A DNA stretch of 64,000 nucleotides from Carposina sasakii (Eukaryota; Arthropoda; Insecta; Lepidoptera; Carposinidae): the NCBI GenBank assembly GCA_014607495.2, contig CP053169.1:2294001-2358000 (forward strand), written 5' to 3'. The notes under the pieces are model-generated. The model was not told where the DNA came from. It saw only the letters and a list, made by a program, of their open reading frames with translations, and made no database searches. Every line of letters begins with the position of its first letter. Position 1 is the stretch's first letter. Shown one piece after another: positions 42,501-47,946 of this stretch. The translations under genes and the position numbers were made by a program.

Positions 42501-45269
42501 AAAAATCGCAGCACCGCCATTTTGTCAAAATCGAAAAAAATTAAATTGCTTCGATTCTGATTAAAATGTGCTAGAATGTGCTGCAAACGAAAAATCAATA
42601 TCATAGACGGTTTATGAGAAAAACATAATTGAACATTAAAAAATGAATATGCGATTTTAACGGTTTAAATTCACTTATTTGAAAAAACAAAAAATGTGCT
42701 AACTTGTGCTAGGCTAGTCTTCCAAAACTACATTCGAATAACGAGAATAATTGTGCAATTTTTTCTGAAAATGAAAAAACAAAATTAAAAAAAAAAATTT
42801 TTTTCGTACAAAGTTCCAAAAAATACCACAACTTGTGCTAGGTTTGTGCTGCAGAACGCCGAAATCCCCACTTCGATAAGTCAATGCGTTGTCGAGAAAT
42901 TGCAGAAATAAAATTTTGGAACATAAAAGCGTGAAAATAACGGTCAAAATGCACTCATTTCAAAAAAACAAAAAATGTTCTAACTTGTGCTAGGCTAGTC
43001 TTCTAAAACTACGTTCGAATAACGAGAATAAATGTGCAATTTTTTCTAAAAATGAAAAAACAAATTTTTTTTATAAAAGTTTATGTTCCAAAATATTATT
43101 TCTGTAATTTCTCGACAACGCATTGACTTATCGAAGTGGGGATTTCGGCGTTCTGCAGCACAAACCTAGCACAAGTTGTGGTATTTTTTGGAACTTTGTA
43201 CGAACAAAAAATTTTTTTTTTTAATTTTGTTTTTTCATTTTCAGAAAAAATTGCACATTTATTCTCGTTATTCGAATGTAGTTTTAGAAGACTAGCCTAG
43301 CACAAGTTAGCACATTTTTTGTTTTTTCAAATAAGTGAATTTAAACCGTTAAAATCGCATATTCATTTTTTAATGTTCAATTATGTTTTTCTCATAAACC
43401 GTCTATGATATTGATTTTTCGTTTGCAGCACATTCTAGCACATTTTAATCAGAATCGAAGCAATTTAATTTTTTTCGATTTTGACAAAATGGCGGTGCTG
43501 CGATTTTTTTTCAATCGCGATTTTCTGAAAATCTATCAGCGGTATCGAAATTTGCTTTACGGCACAGTATAGCACAGCCCTAGCACAAACTTATCCATTT
43601 GTTATTTTATCAATTTTACTAAATGGCGGTGCTAGTGATATTTTTTTTTATTTTTCCTGTAACTTTTTAATTTTTTGATATTTTAAAATTTTATTTACGG
43701 CACAAGTCAGCACATGCCTAGCACAACTATTATTTTTTTAAATTTCCAAAATGGCGGTGCTAACTTCACACACATAGTTATTGAATAACCACTCCAAACT
43801 GTGTGCATCTGTCGACGTGCATAAACAGGTTCAAGGGCGGGCAGCTTTACACGTGCCACCGTCTGTAGCGTAATAGCTTTCGAATTTCGTTACCTAAATG
43901 CTAATACCGGCGAATAATTTATTGTTGTTACGTTAATTTTGACAATGGTGTTTACTGTTTATAATTAATTTTCTGTTATTTATGTTATGTGTAACTTCGT
44001 CATTTGATTAAACTTGAAGAAGTTATTGATGAAGAAGTTTGGGATTGTGATTTTTGCCCTAGAAAAGGTACCTACTTACTTACTCGATTGTTTCGTAGCT
44101 TAGGTAGCTCGAAAGAACCTAAATTAAGGAGTTTCCCGCGTATCGCGTTGGTAGTCAATAGTACCTACTACTATTATTAATAATTTACACTGTACGTACT
44201 GTAGTTTCAAGTTAGTGTGCCTACCTAGCTAGGTTATTCCTGTATGTTACGAGGATTAGTAAGAAATAGACGCTGGAAACTGGAGAAGTCTCGATCGATA
44301 GCCGGCAAGAGCCCGACCGGGCAATCAGCTGATCGCTAGCGAACCACGTTCCTGTCATACCTAGTAGGTATTGTGCACCATCTCTCATTTGTGTGTCCTC
44401 GAACTTTTCCACTAAGGATACGATCGTAAATGTAGGTAGGTACCTACTTAATTAATAATAAAAACTAACTTTTTTTTGTTAGTAACAAATTAGTAGTTTT
44501 GTCTTAGCTGGATTTTTCGTGTTGGTTGTTGCTGCCAGTGTAGCCTAGTGTAGGTTTCTAGGTTAGCCTAGTGTGCTTCGCGCGAGAAGCTAGAGTAGAA
44601 CTACTCGTAGCATTACCCACCGCGCGCTGTAAGTTTTGCCTTGGATTTTTGATAGGAAATGTTTGGAATTTAACTAACGTTTCTTCGGGAAAGATGTTTG
44701 TTAGTCATGCCTACATGCATTTCTGCCAAAAAATGCAACTTGATAAGTAGACTTTAGACCTCAATATCTTGGAAACCAGACACTTCCCAGGTATGCTTCC
44801 ATGGAGAAAAATGTTCGTGATGATGAGGAGAATGCGTGGTATTCAAAAACGTTGACGACCAAAAAATACCCTGTATAACATCAATACGTCACAGCGTCTA
44901 CCTACTTACGATCAAGAGATCGATAAAGTCCTGTGACAGGCGGACAGATTGACAACGGAGGCATATATAAATATGTTACCATTTGTCACTCCATAGGAAC
45001 GGAATCCAATAAACAACCAATACAGATGCCCTGTTACGGGCCATAAAAGCAAAATAACAAGTTTGATATCTTATAACGAATAGAGTTACTTATAGCTATA
45101 GTCTACTATAGTGTTTTTTTTTTCACCTTTCCGTGGAAAAAAAATCGAAAAGATATACATCACGTATGTATGTTATGTATACCTTAATTGCTTTTCTTTC
45201 CAGATATTCGGCAACGTCACCACATATCTAGTGATTATAATTCAGTTCCAAGGTGTATCAATTGATTAA
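18515..45269 (+). CDS. Gustatory receptor gene, seven exons, N-terminus missing
   Basis: Seven-transmembrane ligand-gated channel of the insect chemoreceptor superfamily, acting in the dendrite of taste neurons. Exons: 18515-18708, 19523-19673, 21097-21243, 36851-37024, 37413-37522, 39747-39908, 45204-45269. All have AG/GT borders and the phases agree (0, 1, 1, 1, 0, 0), giving about 334 residues. Helices in order: [18 protein letters not shown] (exon 1), [72 protein letters not shown], and the last spanning SRSLVAT/IFGN into [11 protein letters not shown], the family C-terminal motif, then stop. The first helix and start codon are not securely found; a candidate lies at 16681-16783. The arrangement [11 protein letters not shown] before the last helix suggests the sugar/fructose Gr43a-like group, which is inference. 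Introns are loaded with MITEs and SINEs, intron 3 here (21244-36850) carries a BEL/Pao element, and the last contains a 1.5 kb palindrome. Confidence 0.85.
18719..19101 (+). mobile_element. MITE family A, full copy
   Basis: Tips ACAGGCTGATTTTTGGTCGT and CACAAAAAAACATCCTGTAT, about 380 bp, starting 10 bp after the donor of the first receptor exon. Family landmarks: CCATGRAAGCATACCTGGGA near the left end and GTACCCTTCGTTAA near the right end. No ORF. Confidence 0.85.
19195..19470 (+). mobile_element. SINE type B 5' part followed by MITE family A right half
   Basis: TGTCGGCAGAGTAG... (19198-19330) is the SINE B head. It switches at about 19340 to the family A right half, ending GAAAAAACACCCTGTATA. 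The join suggests a deletion between two repeats or one inserted in the other. Confidence 0.65.
19729..20410 (-). mobile_element. MITE family C, inverse orientation, with SINE B pieces inside
   Basis: ACAGGGTGTGGGTGACAGCC at the left and GTCACAAACACCCTGTATAC at the right, mirror of the 9003 copy. SINE B 3' sequence interrupts it at about 19805-19860 and 19968-20105. A (GAA)n tract marks the second junction. Confidence 0.8.
20411..21096. other. Receptor intron sequence made of repeat fragments
   Basis: Repeat D piece (about 20430-20520), a lone hAT tip ACAGGGGTTCCCAAAC (20671), the CTTACGGGGTAGGCAGAGCA fragment (20838) and the GTACAAGTTCGCTTAGTAGT repeat (about 20921-21040). No additional exon seen. 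Confidence 0.5.
21554..21785 (+). mobile_element. SINE type B
   Basis: GCCGCGTGGTGCCGGCAGAG through GGACTGCAATAGGCTGAAGA and (GAA)n. It lacks about 25 bp that are present in the 22113 copy (the TGGGCAAAACCCCCCTGTGG block). Confidence 0.85.
22113..22379 (+). mobile_element. SINE type B, full copy
   Basis: The most complete copy in the window, from GCCGCGTGGTACCGGCAGAG to a (GAA)n tail. Confidence 0.85.
22413..22630 (+). mobile_element. SINE type 1, full copy
   Basis: GACGGCCGATTGGTGTAGTA head, GGTTCGAATCCCGGTAGGTG B box, and GTGTTGTGAAGTGTGTAAAA tail running into A-rich sequence. Confidence 0.88.
22631..22972. other. Repeat D fragment and pre-insertion flank
   Basis: Repeat D sequence (about 22655-22760) and plain intron DNA up to GGGTTGCCAACCGTCCT, where the LTR element inserted. 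The same sequence resumes at 31396. No gene. Confidence 0.5.
22978..23195 (-). repeat. 3' LTR of the BEL/Pao element
   Basis: 218 bp, same sequence as 31178-31395. A polyadenylation hexamer AATAAA lies on the - strand at 23051-23056. Confidence 0.95.
23329..30849 (-). CDS. BEL/Pao Gag-Pol-Env polyprotein, 2506 aa, uninterrupted
   Basis: Self-replication machinery of the element. In residue order: Gag with the DUF1759-like region (about 215-400) and CX2C knuckles (460-520); aspartic protease with [10 protein letters not shown] near 595; Pao-type reverse transcriptase with FTADIEKHF near 915 and FYMDDLL near 994-1000; RNase H-like part with HGFCDAS near 1167; integrase with an HHCC-like finger (1474-1512), aspartates in GIDYTG and YSDQGTNF (near 1543 and 1609) and glutamate in LWEAAVKSL (near 1663); then a DUF5641-like C-terminal pol region (about 1735-1835). 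From about 1868 follows an envelope-like part: hydrophobic leader, furin-type RNKR site ending at 1990 followed by a glycine-rich hydrophobic stretch, N-glycosylation motifs, and a membrane anchor at about 2400-2420 with a cysteine-rich tail. All is in one frame, with no stop or frameshift between gag, pol and env, which is unusual. How the envelope part would be expressed separately is not visible. Confidence 0.95.
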   Translation of the reverse strand: MSTLEDIIATQEQLASAIEQLYTNFKKDSSDRKTADYIRRRLDTLSQYWNEFHNNHLNLQSFGITSHNYFQNNQYESVKNRCGHIKETIENFKIEERPKTPIIKPPTFISTPSSSVQSRGPTVVSKSTDSKTEEMLRRQSSNFKAFMRTVSNVDLNCVSEKWEFEDLLKTIQNRWATIDKLHWELDAELNGSHQEYENQFSIYEENYNSIKKSINKKMWSVAHREKITPTMEIPVFTGSYTQWVPFKDLFSETIHKNPSLSGAQKMQFLRSKLKGEAEKLIHHLPISTDNYSVCWEILTHRYDNKRLIFTSHINTLMNISPSQQQSVHHIKKLHDTSYECLNAIKNLGIDVSTWDPLLIHLLSQKLDTVTYHDYMESMQNPRELPKLQEFLTFLENKFTTLESSKRKQEISTMKSIQSPFPPVKYQGQKSYQKPNNKYSLTSNRVTITQPGQNSNPKFKCLICNTNEHGIYYCQKFLNMSSFMKKNTVSRLNLCPNCLHNHQGKCLSNYRCKECNSEHNTLLHGAFSSCNKKPDDRNLGQSTSTTTSRHAYESASQQIQSSTHVSQNEPSEILLATAVVKIQAMDGSYYTMRALIDQGSQTSIITEKAAQLLKLPRQRCNGVITGVGTKENNCKGMLSINIRSNTSDFSMNTDVLIIKNLIKQLPITSFNKPNWSYLNHVNLADPEFYISRPVDVLLGADVYSYIIMDGICRIDHDLPIAQQTQLGWILSGSVKKTFQCNVILNNLEEIQQYWEIEDILETPNFSEEDQKCIEFYESSTTRRKDGSYEVRLPLIPNYEEKLGDSKTRAIAQFYQLERKLYKQPEVAQGYKLFINEYLSLGHMTPVTGNKKPDYYLPHHCVINENSTTTKQRVVFNGSQKTSSGYSLNDIMYRGPNLQQDLQSLIIKWRQYRYVFTADIEKHFRKIWISEADQHLQKIIWRETRIDPLQEYNLTTVTYGLKAAPFLAMMTLKRLARDEKENYLHSIAPEVLENSFYMDDLLHGCHTAEATKKLQIEMIAILKLGGFNLRKWKSNLPDIMCDKQSFDQEEKFTFKQIESTKTLGITWNPSNDNFTFNFELPKQTSIPTKRSLLSEISRFYDPLGWIVPVTTTLKIIFQDTWRANIEWDTPVPSDINKTWEKVKQEIIILNQINIPRWLKIRENVTIELHGFCDASTKAYAAVIYCKITKPYEPSVVLIAAKSKLVPLKKHLSLPRLELSGALLLAKLMAKVKDSLNSYEIQTYGWLDSMVVLGWINGEAERWKPFVANRVRHITCIMAPNCWNYVKSNENPADCASRGVTPSQLIEHKLWWQGPSWLPTYVNENQSERVYTTNEELKNVKQVHTIQISSENNIVNMLISKYSSLNKAVRVLAWVQRFIYRTVKTSYLTIEELKKSRYSIIKQVQRNQFSEEINNIKKNMKINKKSRLICLNPILDTDGLLRVGGRLKNATIEFDTKHPIIIPNNTRLSDLIIDQCHELTFHGGPKLTIAFMRRKYWLLGGIAATKKRIRSCITCRKQEPSNHYQIMGDLPAARVNPSRPFYHTGIDYTGHVFIKANKGRGIKTTKGYIAVFVCMSTKAVHLELVSDLTSSAFLAALRRKSARRGVPAHIYSDQGTNFVGAHKILDQAHDRLQEKSNQEFMKEITEMNITWHFNAPSWPSAGGLWEAAVKSLKHHLKRVISEHKLTFEEYSTLLAQLEACLNSRPLCTLTEDSQDLDCITPSHFLASGPTLSIFETETDMRTRWYLTQKIFNDIWIKWQDDYLTQLSVRQKWSRPQRNIQIDDVVTIKEPNLSSAGKWNLGRVVELHPGSDNKVRVVTLKTKGGLIKRPIVKLSILPVHNYKNPNHDQIISTANTNIVDNQKSKTYRKSFSFTTIAMSLLLFIITLVPSAHCNYKVIPMANNNSIYFDSVSNMHLIRDDWRLVAYYDTYPYQEGNTALGKYIKYLKNICTSIRQYSHCEGIILQLRHGYDDLQYYNDMLLSSHPHETRLRNKRGLINGIGNVANALFGVLDDNFANKYEKDIELIKHNENHLTALWKNQTSIVEAELNLLKRTENIIRVHHKTINQKLNDLTNYINKLNQNISLVADFITSSMVANNILYNLKNIQDTLLDTITNIYNGKFNFHILPPEQLKHELNIISGQLPKDLSSPIDNLDLKQIYNLLQVKAKISQKYLIMEIKIPLIERDMYEISKLIPIPHPISSEKMITVQPIADLLAINLKKDSYISLSEQNLRSCIQQNQDVILCHLKQPIYHIKDDHSYCDTLPRLRTCKTITSYCEHRWVELTKMNQYFYFCCSECNLKLLCEDQISAVKLSHAGLFSISEGCIIKSADFIVYTHKQEMTKINIAGTLTEIPKLSPINHIINIPIPNIYTETNYSEFNSEQMKNMKESEPLAESVSYHDVHHYTAIYTLFGIIILACACYACMRMRRCRSAPVSEAGEAEPRGLQHSATVSAKSDCVKCKQCKCSEFDSEYAQCSAISAIKINSSSAKKDKCSSPVFRSTKLDYKINC
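31158..31175 (-). promoter_or_regulatory. Primer-binding site of the BEL/Pao element
   Basis: Two bases after the 5' LTR the - strand reads TGGTCCTTCGAGTTTTCC. TGG matches the CCA end of a tRNA and the position is right for minus-strand priming. Which tRNA was not determined. Confidence 0.75.
31178..31395 (-). repeat. 5' LTR of the BEL/Pao element
   Basis: 218 bp, identical by eye to the 3' LTR. AATAAA on the - strand at 31251-31256. Confidence 0.95.
31401..31690. other. Intron flank after the LTR element
   Basis: Continues the interrupted sequence from 22972. A - strand frame (31476-31679) has no domain or splice context. Confidence 0.4.
31695..32070 (+). mobile_element. MITE family A
   Basis: AGGGTGATTTTTGGTCGTCA to CACAAAAAAACACCCTGTAT. 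Confidence 0.85.
32090..32330. repeat. Dispersed repeat G
   Basis: ATGCTTTATTTTTTTACACA ... AAAGGTGTGCTTATCTCT ... GTGAAAGAGAAATTAACATA. The same order occurs at about 52505-52760, so this is a repeat, probably the 3' part of a retroelement in antisense. Confidence 0.6.
32338..32569 (+). mobile_element. SINE type 1, full copy
   Basis: GACGGCTGACTGGTTTAGTT head to GTTGTGAAGTGTGTGAAT tail. Confidence 0.88.
32570..32900. other. AT-rich intron sequence
   Basis: No gene or repeat recognised. Confidence 0.4.
32901..33280 (-). mobile_element. MITE family A, inverse orientation
   Basis: ACAGAGTGTTTTTTTGTGGC to CCAAAAATCATCCTGTATAA. Confidence 0.85.
33368..34765 (+). mobile_element. Helitron-like element with 127-bp type repeats, interrupted by MITE A
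   Basis: Starts ACTAGTGGCCCGCCCTCGCT. It contains several copies of the GGGAATTTCGGGAAATCCGT unit in inverse orientation to the 4253-5046 array. It ends at CTTTATAATATTAGTGTAGA (about 34547) with a second partial 3' end finishing at about 34765. Family A is inserted at 33811-34198. Overlapping frames from 34064 to 34343 are repeat artefacts. Confidence 0.6.
33811..34198 (-). mobile_element. MITE family A inserted in the Helitron-like array
   Basis: ACAGGGTGTTTTTTTGTGGC to ACCAAAAATCACCCTGTATA. The array resumes on either side at the same phase (ATGAACATA | TATGCCCGAT). Confidence 0.85.
34838..35240. repeat. Dispersed repeat starting TTTTAACCGACTTCAAAAAG
   Basis: The text TTTTAACCGACTTCAAAAAG, GGTTATCAATTCGTCTGTAT, then diffuse direct repeats of CTGATGATGG...GGAAT about 75-120 bp apart is a common lepidopteran interspersed sequence. 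No coding capacity. Confidence 0.5.
35242..35515 (+). repeat. SINE B 3' fragment plus RTE LINE 3' fragment
   Basis: 35242-35360 matches 62296-62410 closely (GAAAAACAGATAGTGGAACT...). 35395-35515 (GAGATGACGGATAATAGGGA ... CACCGACCCCAAATGATTGG) is the RTE 3' end also seen inverted at 3195. Confidence 0.65.
35530..36160 (+). pseudogene. LINE reverse-transcriptase C-terminal fragment with zinc-finger tail
   Basis: A 177-residue frame (35539-36072) reads [20 protein letters not shown], then [40 protein letters not shown] and [16 protein letters not shown]. This is the conserved C-terminal tail of non-LTR retrotransposon polymerases (RTE/CR1-like). After the stop a shifted frame continues with [20 protein letters not shown] and AHERQL, a CCHH-type finger commonly ending such ORFs. 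The fragment is 5'-truncated and has at least one frameshift, so it is dead. It is not an exon of the surrounding receptor gene. Confidence 0.8.
36161..36850. other. Receptor intron with repeat D
   Basis: A (ATC)n-ended SINE scrap at 36170-36215 (GACCGAAATTGGTCGGAGGT), AT-rich DNA, then repeat D at 36505-36720. The next exon starts at 36851. Confidence 0.5.
37025..37412. other. Receptor intron
   Basis: A lone family B tip (ATACAGGGTGTAACAAAAGG at 37094) without its partner, and repeat D text at 37300-37345. Confidence 0.5.
37612..37986 (+). mobile_element. MITE family C, internally deleted
   Basis: ATACAGGGTGTTTGTGACAG to GCTGTCACTTACACCCTATA. It lacks about 200 bp relative to the 9003 copy. 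Confidence 0.8.
37987..38900. other. Receptor intron with repeat ends
   Basis: A tip-like ACAGGGTGGATTCATAAATG at 37990, a - strand Helitron-like end at about 38200-38440 (CCACGCCGACGGAGTCGCGG), and repeat D at 38765-38890. No exon. Confidence 0.45.
38905..39270. mobile_element. Diverged relative of MITE family A
   Basis: Both halves carry the ATGATCATTTTCTTCTATGG / CCATAGAAATAAATGATCGT pair, so the copy is roughly palindromic, unlike standard family A. The interior CTTTGGACCCCAATATCTAG aligns with the family. Confidence 0.5.
39293..39733 (+). mobile_element. SINE type 1, interrupted, ending at a receptor exon
   Basis: Head and body 39293-39452 and tail about 39693-39733 (GTTAATGTATTGTGAAGTGT), separated by about 240 bp that include the 158-bp MITE. 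The SINE tail stops about 14 bp before the acceptor of the 39747 exon. Confidence 0.8.
39528..39685. mobile_element. 158-bp MITE with TAA duplication (Harbinger-like)
   Basis: Inverted tips AGGTGAGTATAGACTAGAGC / GCTCTAGTCTATACTCACCT. TAA at 39525-39527 is repeated at 39686-39688. A 3-bp TWA target suggests PIF/Harbinger. Confidence 0.75.
39957..40330 (-). mobile_element. MITE family A, inverse orientation
   Basis: TACAGGATCTTTTTTCGTTG to CAAAAAAATCATCCTTTATA; directly abuts a family B copy. Confidence 0.85.
40331..40592. mobile_element. MITE family B, full palindrome
   Basis: TACAGGGTGTAACAGAAAGG to CCCCTTTTGTTACATCCTGT, each half mirroring the other through ATGTTTATTTCTCTAGATTG. Confidence 0.85.
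40593..41070. other. Receptor intron, gene-free
   Basis: Duplicated scraps of SINE 1 tail (CACAACACATTAACCTAGTT at 40619 and 40759) and repeat D at about 40850-41030. Confidence 0.45.
41071..41191. mobile_element. 121-bp MITE
   Basis: Tips TAATGCTAGCTTCCCACG / CGTGGGAAGCCAGCATTA, one mismatch. The flanks are TA-rich, so the duplication cannot be assigned. Confidence 0.65.
41194..41330 (-). mobile_element. MITE family A, partial
   Basis: ATACAGGATGTTTTTTGGTT through ATACATCAAATAAAGTTTGT; the other half is missing. Confidence 0.65.
41817..42015 (-). pseudogene. N-terminal fragment of a DUF4817-type transposase
   Basis: From ATG 42015 the - strand reads [20 protein letters not shown] and later [20 protein letters not shown] and YRILEN. 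This matches the HTH domain layout of the transposase at 11834-12915 (YADIIFCYG..DAAVAR.EY..RFPNRR.P). After about 65 residues the similarity ends and the catalytic domain is absent. A (CA)n/(CG)n microsatellite (42063-42090) lies directly upstream, and a 1.5 kb palindrome starts about 220 bp further on. It is a different family member, not a copy of the one at 11834. Confidence 0.7.
42063..42090. repeat. (AC)n/(CG)n microsatellite
   Basis: Alternating purine-pyrimidine tract, ACACACAC running into CGCGCGCG, 28 bp; potential Z-DNA former. Confidence 0.8.
42236..43769. mobile_element. 1.5 kb fold-back element, near-perfect palindrome
   Basis: Left arm 42236-42927 and right arm 43080-43769 are reverse complements over about 690 bp with only scattered mismatches. 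Outer tips: GTGAAGTTAGCACCGCCATT and its complement. The 152-bp centre is itself a diverged copy of left-arm sequence 42645-42790 (CTTGTGCTAGGCTAGTCTTC). The words TTGTGCTAG and AGCACCGCCATTTT recur several times inside each arm. No ORF. No clear target duplication: the flanks read GTGTCT and ACACAT. Confidence 0.9.
43770..44699. other. Last receptor intron, no repeat recognised
   Basis: Relatively G+C-balanced DNA with TACCTACTTAC-type simple sequence. A possible mini-exon at about 44018-44068 ([17 protein letters not shown]) before GTACCT is not supported by an acceptor. Otherwise nothing. Confidence 0.4.
44700..44880 (-). mobile_element. MITE family A, partial
   Basis: Left part missing; ends GACCAAAAAATACCCTGTAT. 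Confidence 0.7.
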
Positions 45270-45519
45270 CATGATTTTGTATATTATTCTAAGAAACAAT
45301 TCTACCTCTTTTTAGCTATTTTCACCCTATGTTGTGTTTCTTATTTATATAAACTTAAAACTTTATTTAACTTACGAATATTATATAAATTTATAATAAA
45401 TGAAATTATATATAAATCATGAAAATGTTTCATATTTACTACATATCCTGCGAATAACGAAACAATTGTTAATGAATATTAACACCATCTTCTTTATAAT
45501 TAGTTTAATTTATAAACAA

Positions 45520-46121
45520 CTATTCTCTATAATTATGTTTTTCCAACATTTCCTCGACCATCAGCGTATTTGATTCTATTTCCTCAGGAGAGATATTAAA
45601 TATACTCTTCATTGCTAGTGCGACATCATCTACATTCATTTTTTCTCCAAACTTAACTGATTCCGATGCCTCGCCTACATAATTTATTTCATCTTCATCT
45701 ATTTCGCTCTGTTCAAAATTAAAAATGTAATTTACTAGCGCGATATCTTTCTCACTTATTTCTGTACCCAATTTGTTTAGCTTTGATAAAAAGTTAACCA
45801 CATCTCTTTTCACTCTGTCTTTTTCACTGGATTCAGTTGTAGAATCGGTAAAATTTTCAAAATTTTCATTCGGCTCATCATTCAATTTTAAAGCGTCACT
45901 TAATTTCTGAAGTTCTATCATGACGTCTGAAAAACTTATCTCCTTACCATCCTTGATAGATGGATCGTTTGCAGAGTTTCTGTCGAAAGTGGTGACGTCA
46001 TCTTTTTCTAGGATCTGAGGCTGTTTTTGCAGTGTTTCCATGATATACTCGAATATTGTTGGAATGCTCTTTGATACCCAGTCGTATTCGTCCCATGTGT
46101 CGGTGTTCGGTTTTTCTGGAT
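45520..46121 (-). CDS. Acidic protein with furin-type site, 3' terminal exon
   Basis: A - strand frame of 200 codons runs from an acceptor-like TTTATACAG|AT (exon start 46121, phase needing one base from upstream) to TAG at 45520. There is no ATG at its beginning, so the first exon or exons lie upstream, above 46.3 kb or lost. The protein is hydrophilic and acidic, rich in E, D, N and S. It has one RVKR site (EKDRVKRDVVNFLSKLN, about residue 105-120), glycosylation motifs (NFT) and no cysteine. The layout of acidic propeptide, basic cleavage site and acidic domain suggests a secreted precursor, but I do not recognise the family. A half MITE B begins 14 bp upstream of the acceptor. The gene converges on the gustatory receptor, whose stop is only 250 bp away. 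Confidence 0.55.
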
Positions 46122-46134
46122 CTGTATAAATTTC

Positions 46135-46335
46135 CAAAATTTGAGACTCGAAATCACATGTTTATTTTTAAAGATTGTATGAACATTCCTGAGTTGTTTA
46201 GGAATTCTCCATACTATCTAGAAAAATAAATATGTGATTTCGAGTCTGAATTTTTGTAGGTAGGTTCCTTTAAGTGGGTTGTTTACATAGATTTTCGCTC
46301 AACACACCCCTTTTGTTACAACCTGTATACCTGAT
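46135..46335. mobile_element. MITE family B, left tip missing
   Basis: From TTCCAAAATTTGAGACTCGA to CCCCTTTTGTTACAACCTGT. The missing end abuts the exon at 46121. Confidence 0.8.
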
Positions 46336-46974
46336 ATCTATTCTCTATAGTCTATAGGTAAATATAAACCTACTAAACAATACGTAACTAGAATCTTGAT
46401 GGCAAAAACAAAATATATTATGTTTTTACCCGACTGCGCATGAATAAGGGTTATTTTTTTTCAGTGTATGTTTGTATGTACATATATTTCTTTGGCACAC
46501 TCTAGAGCCTAAACGGCTTGGCGCATTTCATTAGTTTTGTCTTAATTGTGAGAGTGACATTATATTAAAGTTATTACGAAGTCGACGTTTTCCTTTCTAA
46601 TTTAACTAAACACTTCTGAACAAACTGTAGGCGACTACCAGGAAAATACAGTGGTGAACTATTTAAGTACGTTTTTCAGATCAGTTCCGTTGTGTAATAG
46701 GGCGTTAGATATTTCAATGACTCCTAAAAGTTTTTCCAAGTAAAAAAATTTCCTATACCTACATTAAACATATTAGATATCTACCTAACAATTTACATAC
46801 AGTGTAATTCAATGATTTATACTATCGCAAGTGATTAATGTCGCTTTGACATGAAACATTTGTTTATTAAGTTAAACTAATATTTATCGGAAAATAATTA
46901 AGTAATTTTTGAATTGATAAGACTGTAGGTTTTTTATACTCGTAAAGGCCCTTATTCTTCTTCGATTCTTAACA
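46336..46974. other. Gene-free stretch
   Basis: A dispersed scrap at 46428-46515 (TTTTTACCCGACTGCGCATG ... TTCTTTGGCACACTCTAGAG) with relatives near 17430 and 56750. The rest is AT-rich. Confidence 0.4.
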
Positions 46975-47026
46975 ATGTTTAATTTATTAATCTTGTTCGC
47001 TTGTATAGTTTGTACTCAATGCTCAT
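46975..47026 (+). CDS. Possible signal-peptide exon
   Basis: ATG frame MFNLLILFACIVCTQCS, a textbook signal peptide with cleavage near residue 15, followed by T|GTATAT as a weak donor. A family B MITE starts at once (47030). Its phase-1 end is compatible with the exon candidate at 50414-50574. Short hydrophobic frames arise by chance, so this is tentative. Confidence 0.3.
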
Positions 47027-47029
47027 GTA

Positions 47030-47297
47030 TATACAGGGTGTAACAAAAGGGGTATATTAAGCGAAAAGCTATGTAAATAGCCCACTAAAAAGAACCTAAC
47101 CACAAAATTTCAGACTCGAAATCACACGTTTATTTTTCCAGATAGTACGGAGAAATCCTAAACAACTCAGGAATGTTCATACAATCTTAAAAAATAAACA
47201 TGTGATTGCGAGTCTCAACTTTTAGAAACAGGTTCTCTATAGCGGGCTATTTACATAACTTTTCGCTTAACATACCCTTTCTGTTACACCCTGTATA
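47030..47297. mobile_element. MITE family B, full palindrome
   Basis: TATACAGGGTGTAACAAAAG to CTTTCTGTTACACCCTGTAT. Confidence 0.88.
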
Positions 47298-47340
47298 TGT
47301 ACATTATATTTTCTATCTGACCCCGCTATACTAAACGATG

Positions 47341-47593
47341 GCCGCGTGGTGCCGGCAGAGTAGAATTCGTACCACCCCATGTCTGCCCGTGGGTATCGTA
47401 CGAGGCGATTAAGGGTTTCCGGGAGGTGGGCAGCAGCGCCTCCCGTGTTGACAACATAGTCCAAAATACTAACTGCGGTCACCAACCCGCCTGCCCAGCG
47501 TGGTGACTCTGGGCAAATACCCCCCATGGCAGTCTTGTGGCGTGCCTACATCCAGCAGTGGACTACAATAGGCTGATGATGATGATGATGATG
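47341..47593 (+). mobile_element. SINE type B, full copy
   Basis: GCCGCGTGGTGCCGGCAGAG to ACTACAATAGGCTGATGATG with a (GAT)n tail. Confidence 0.85.
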
Positions 47594-47682
47594 CTAAACG
47601 TGGCTGAGGGATCTCCTTCACAGTTCTGGCTACCCCATATTAGGAAAGACAGCTATATGAATATAAATCTACTTCTTAATAT

Positions 47683-47946
47683 ACAGGGTGTAACAGAAAG
47701 GGTATGTTAAGCGAAAAGCTATGTAAATAGCCCACTATAGAGAACCTATTTCCAAAATTTCAGACTCAAATTCACATTTATATTTTTCCAGATAGTATGA
47801 AGAATTCCGAAACAACTCAGGAATGTCCATACAATATTGAAAAATAAAATTATGATTTCGAGTCTCAAATTTTGGAAATAGGATCTCTATAGTGGTCTAT
47901 TTACATAGCTTTTCGCTTAACATACCCTTTCTGTTACATCCTGTAG
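47683..47946. mobile_element. MITE family B, full palindrome
   Basis: ATACAGGGTGTAACAGAAAG to CCCTTTCTGTTACATCCTGT. Confidence 0.88.

Noticed and set aside
44018..44068. Acidic mini-exon before GTACCT in the last receptor intron
   Set aside because: No acceptor upstream, and including it would break the phase-0 join between the exons at 39908 and 45204.
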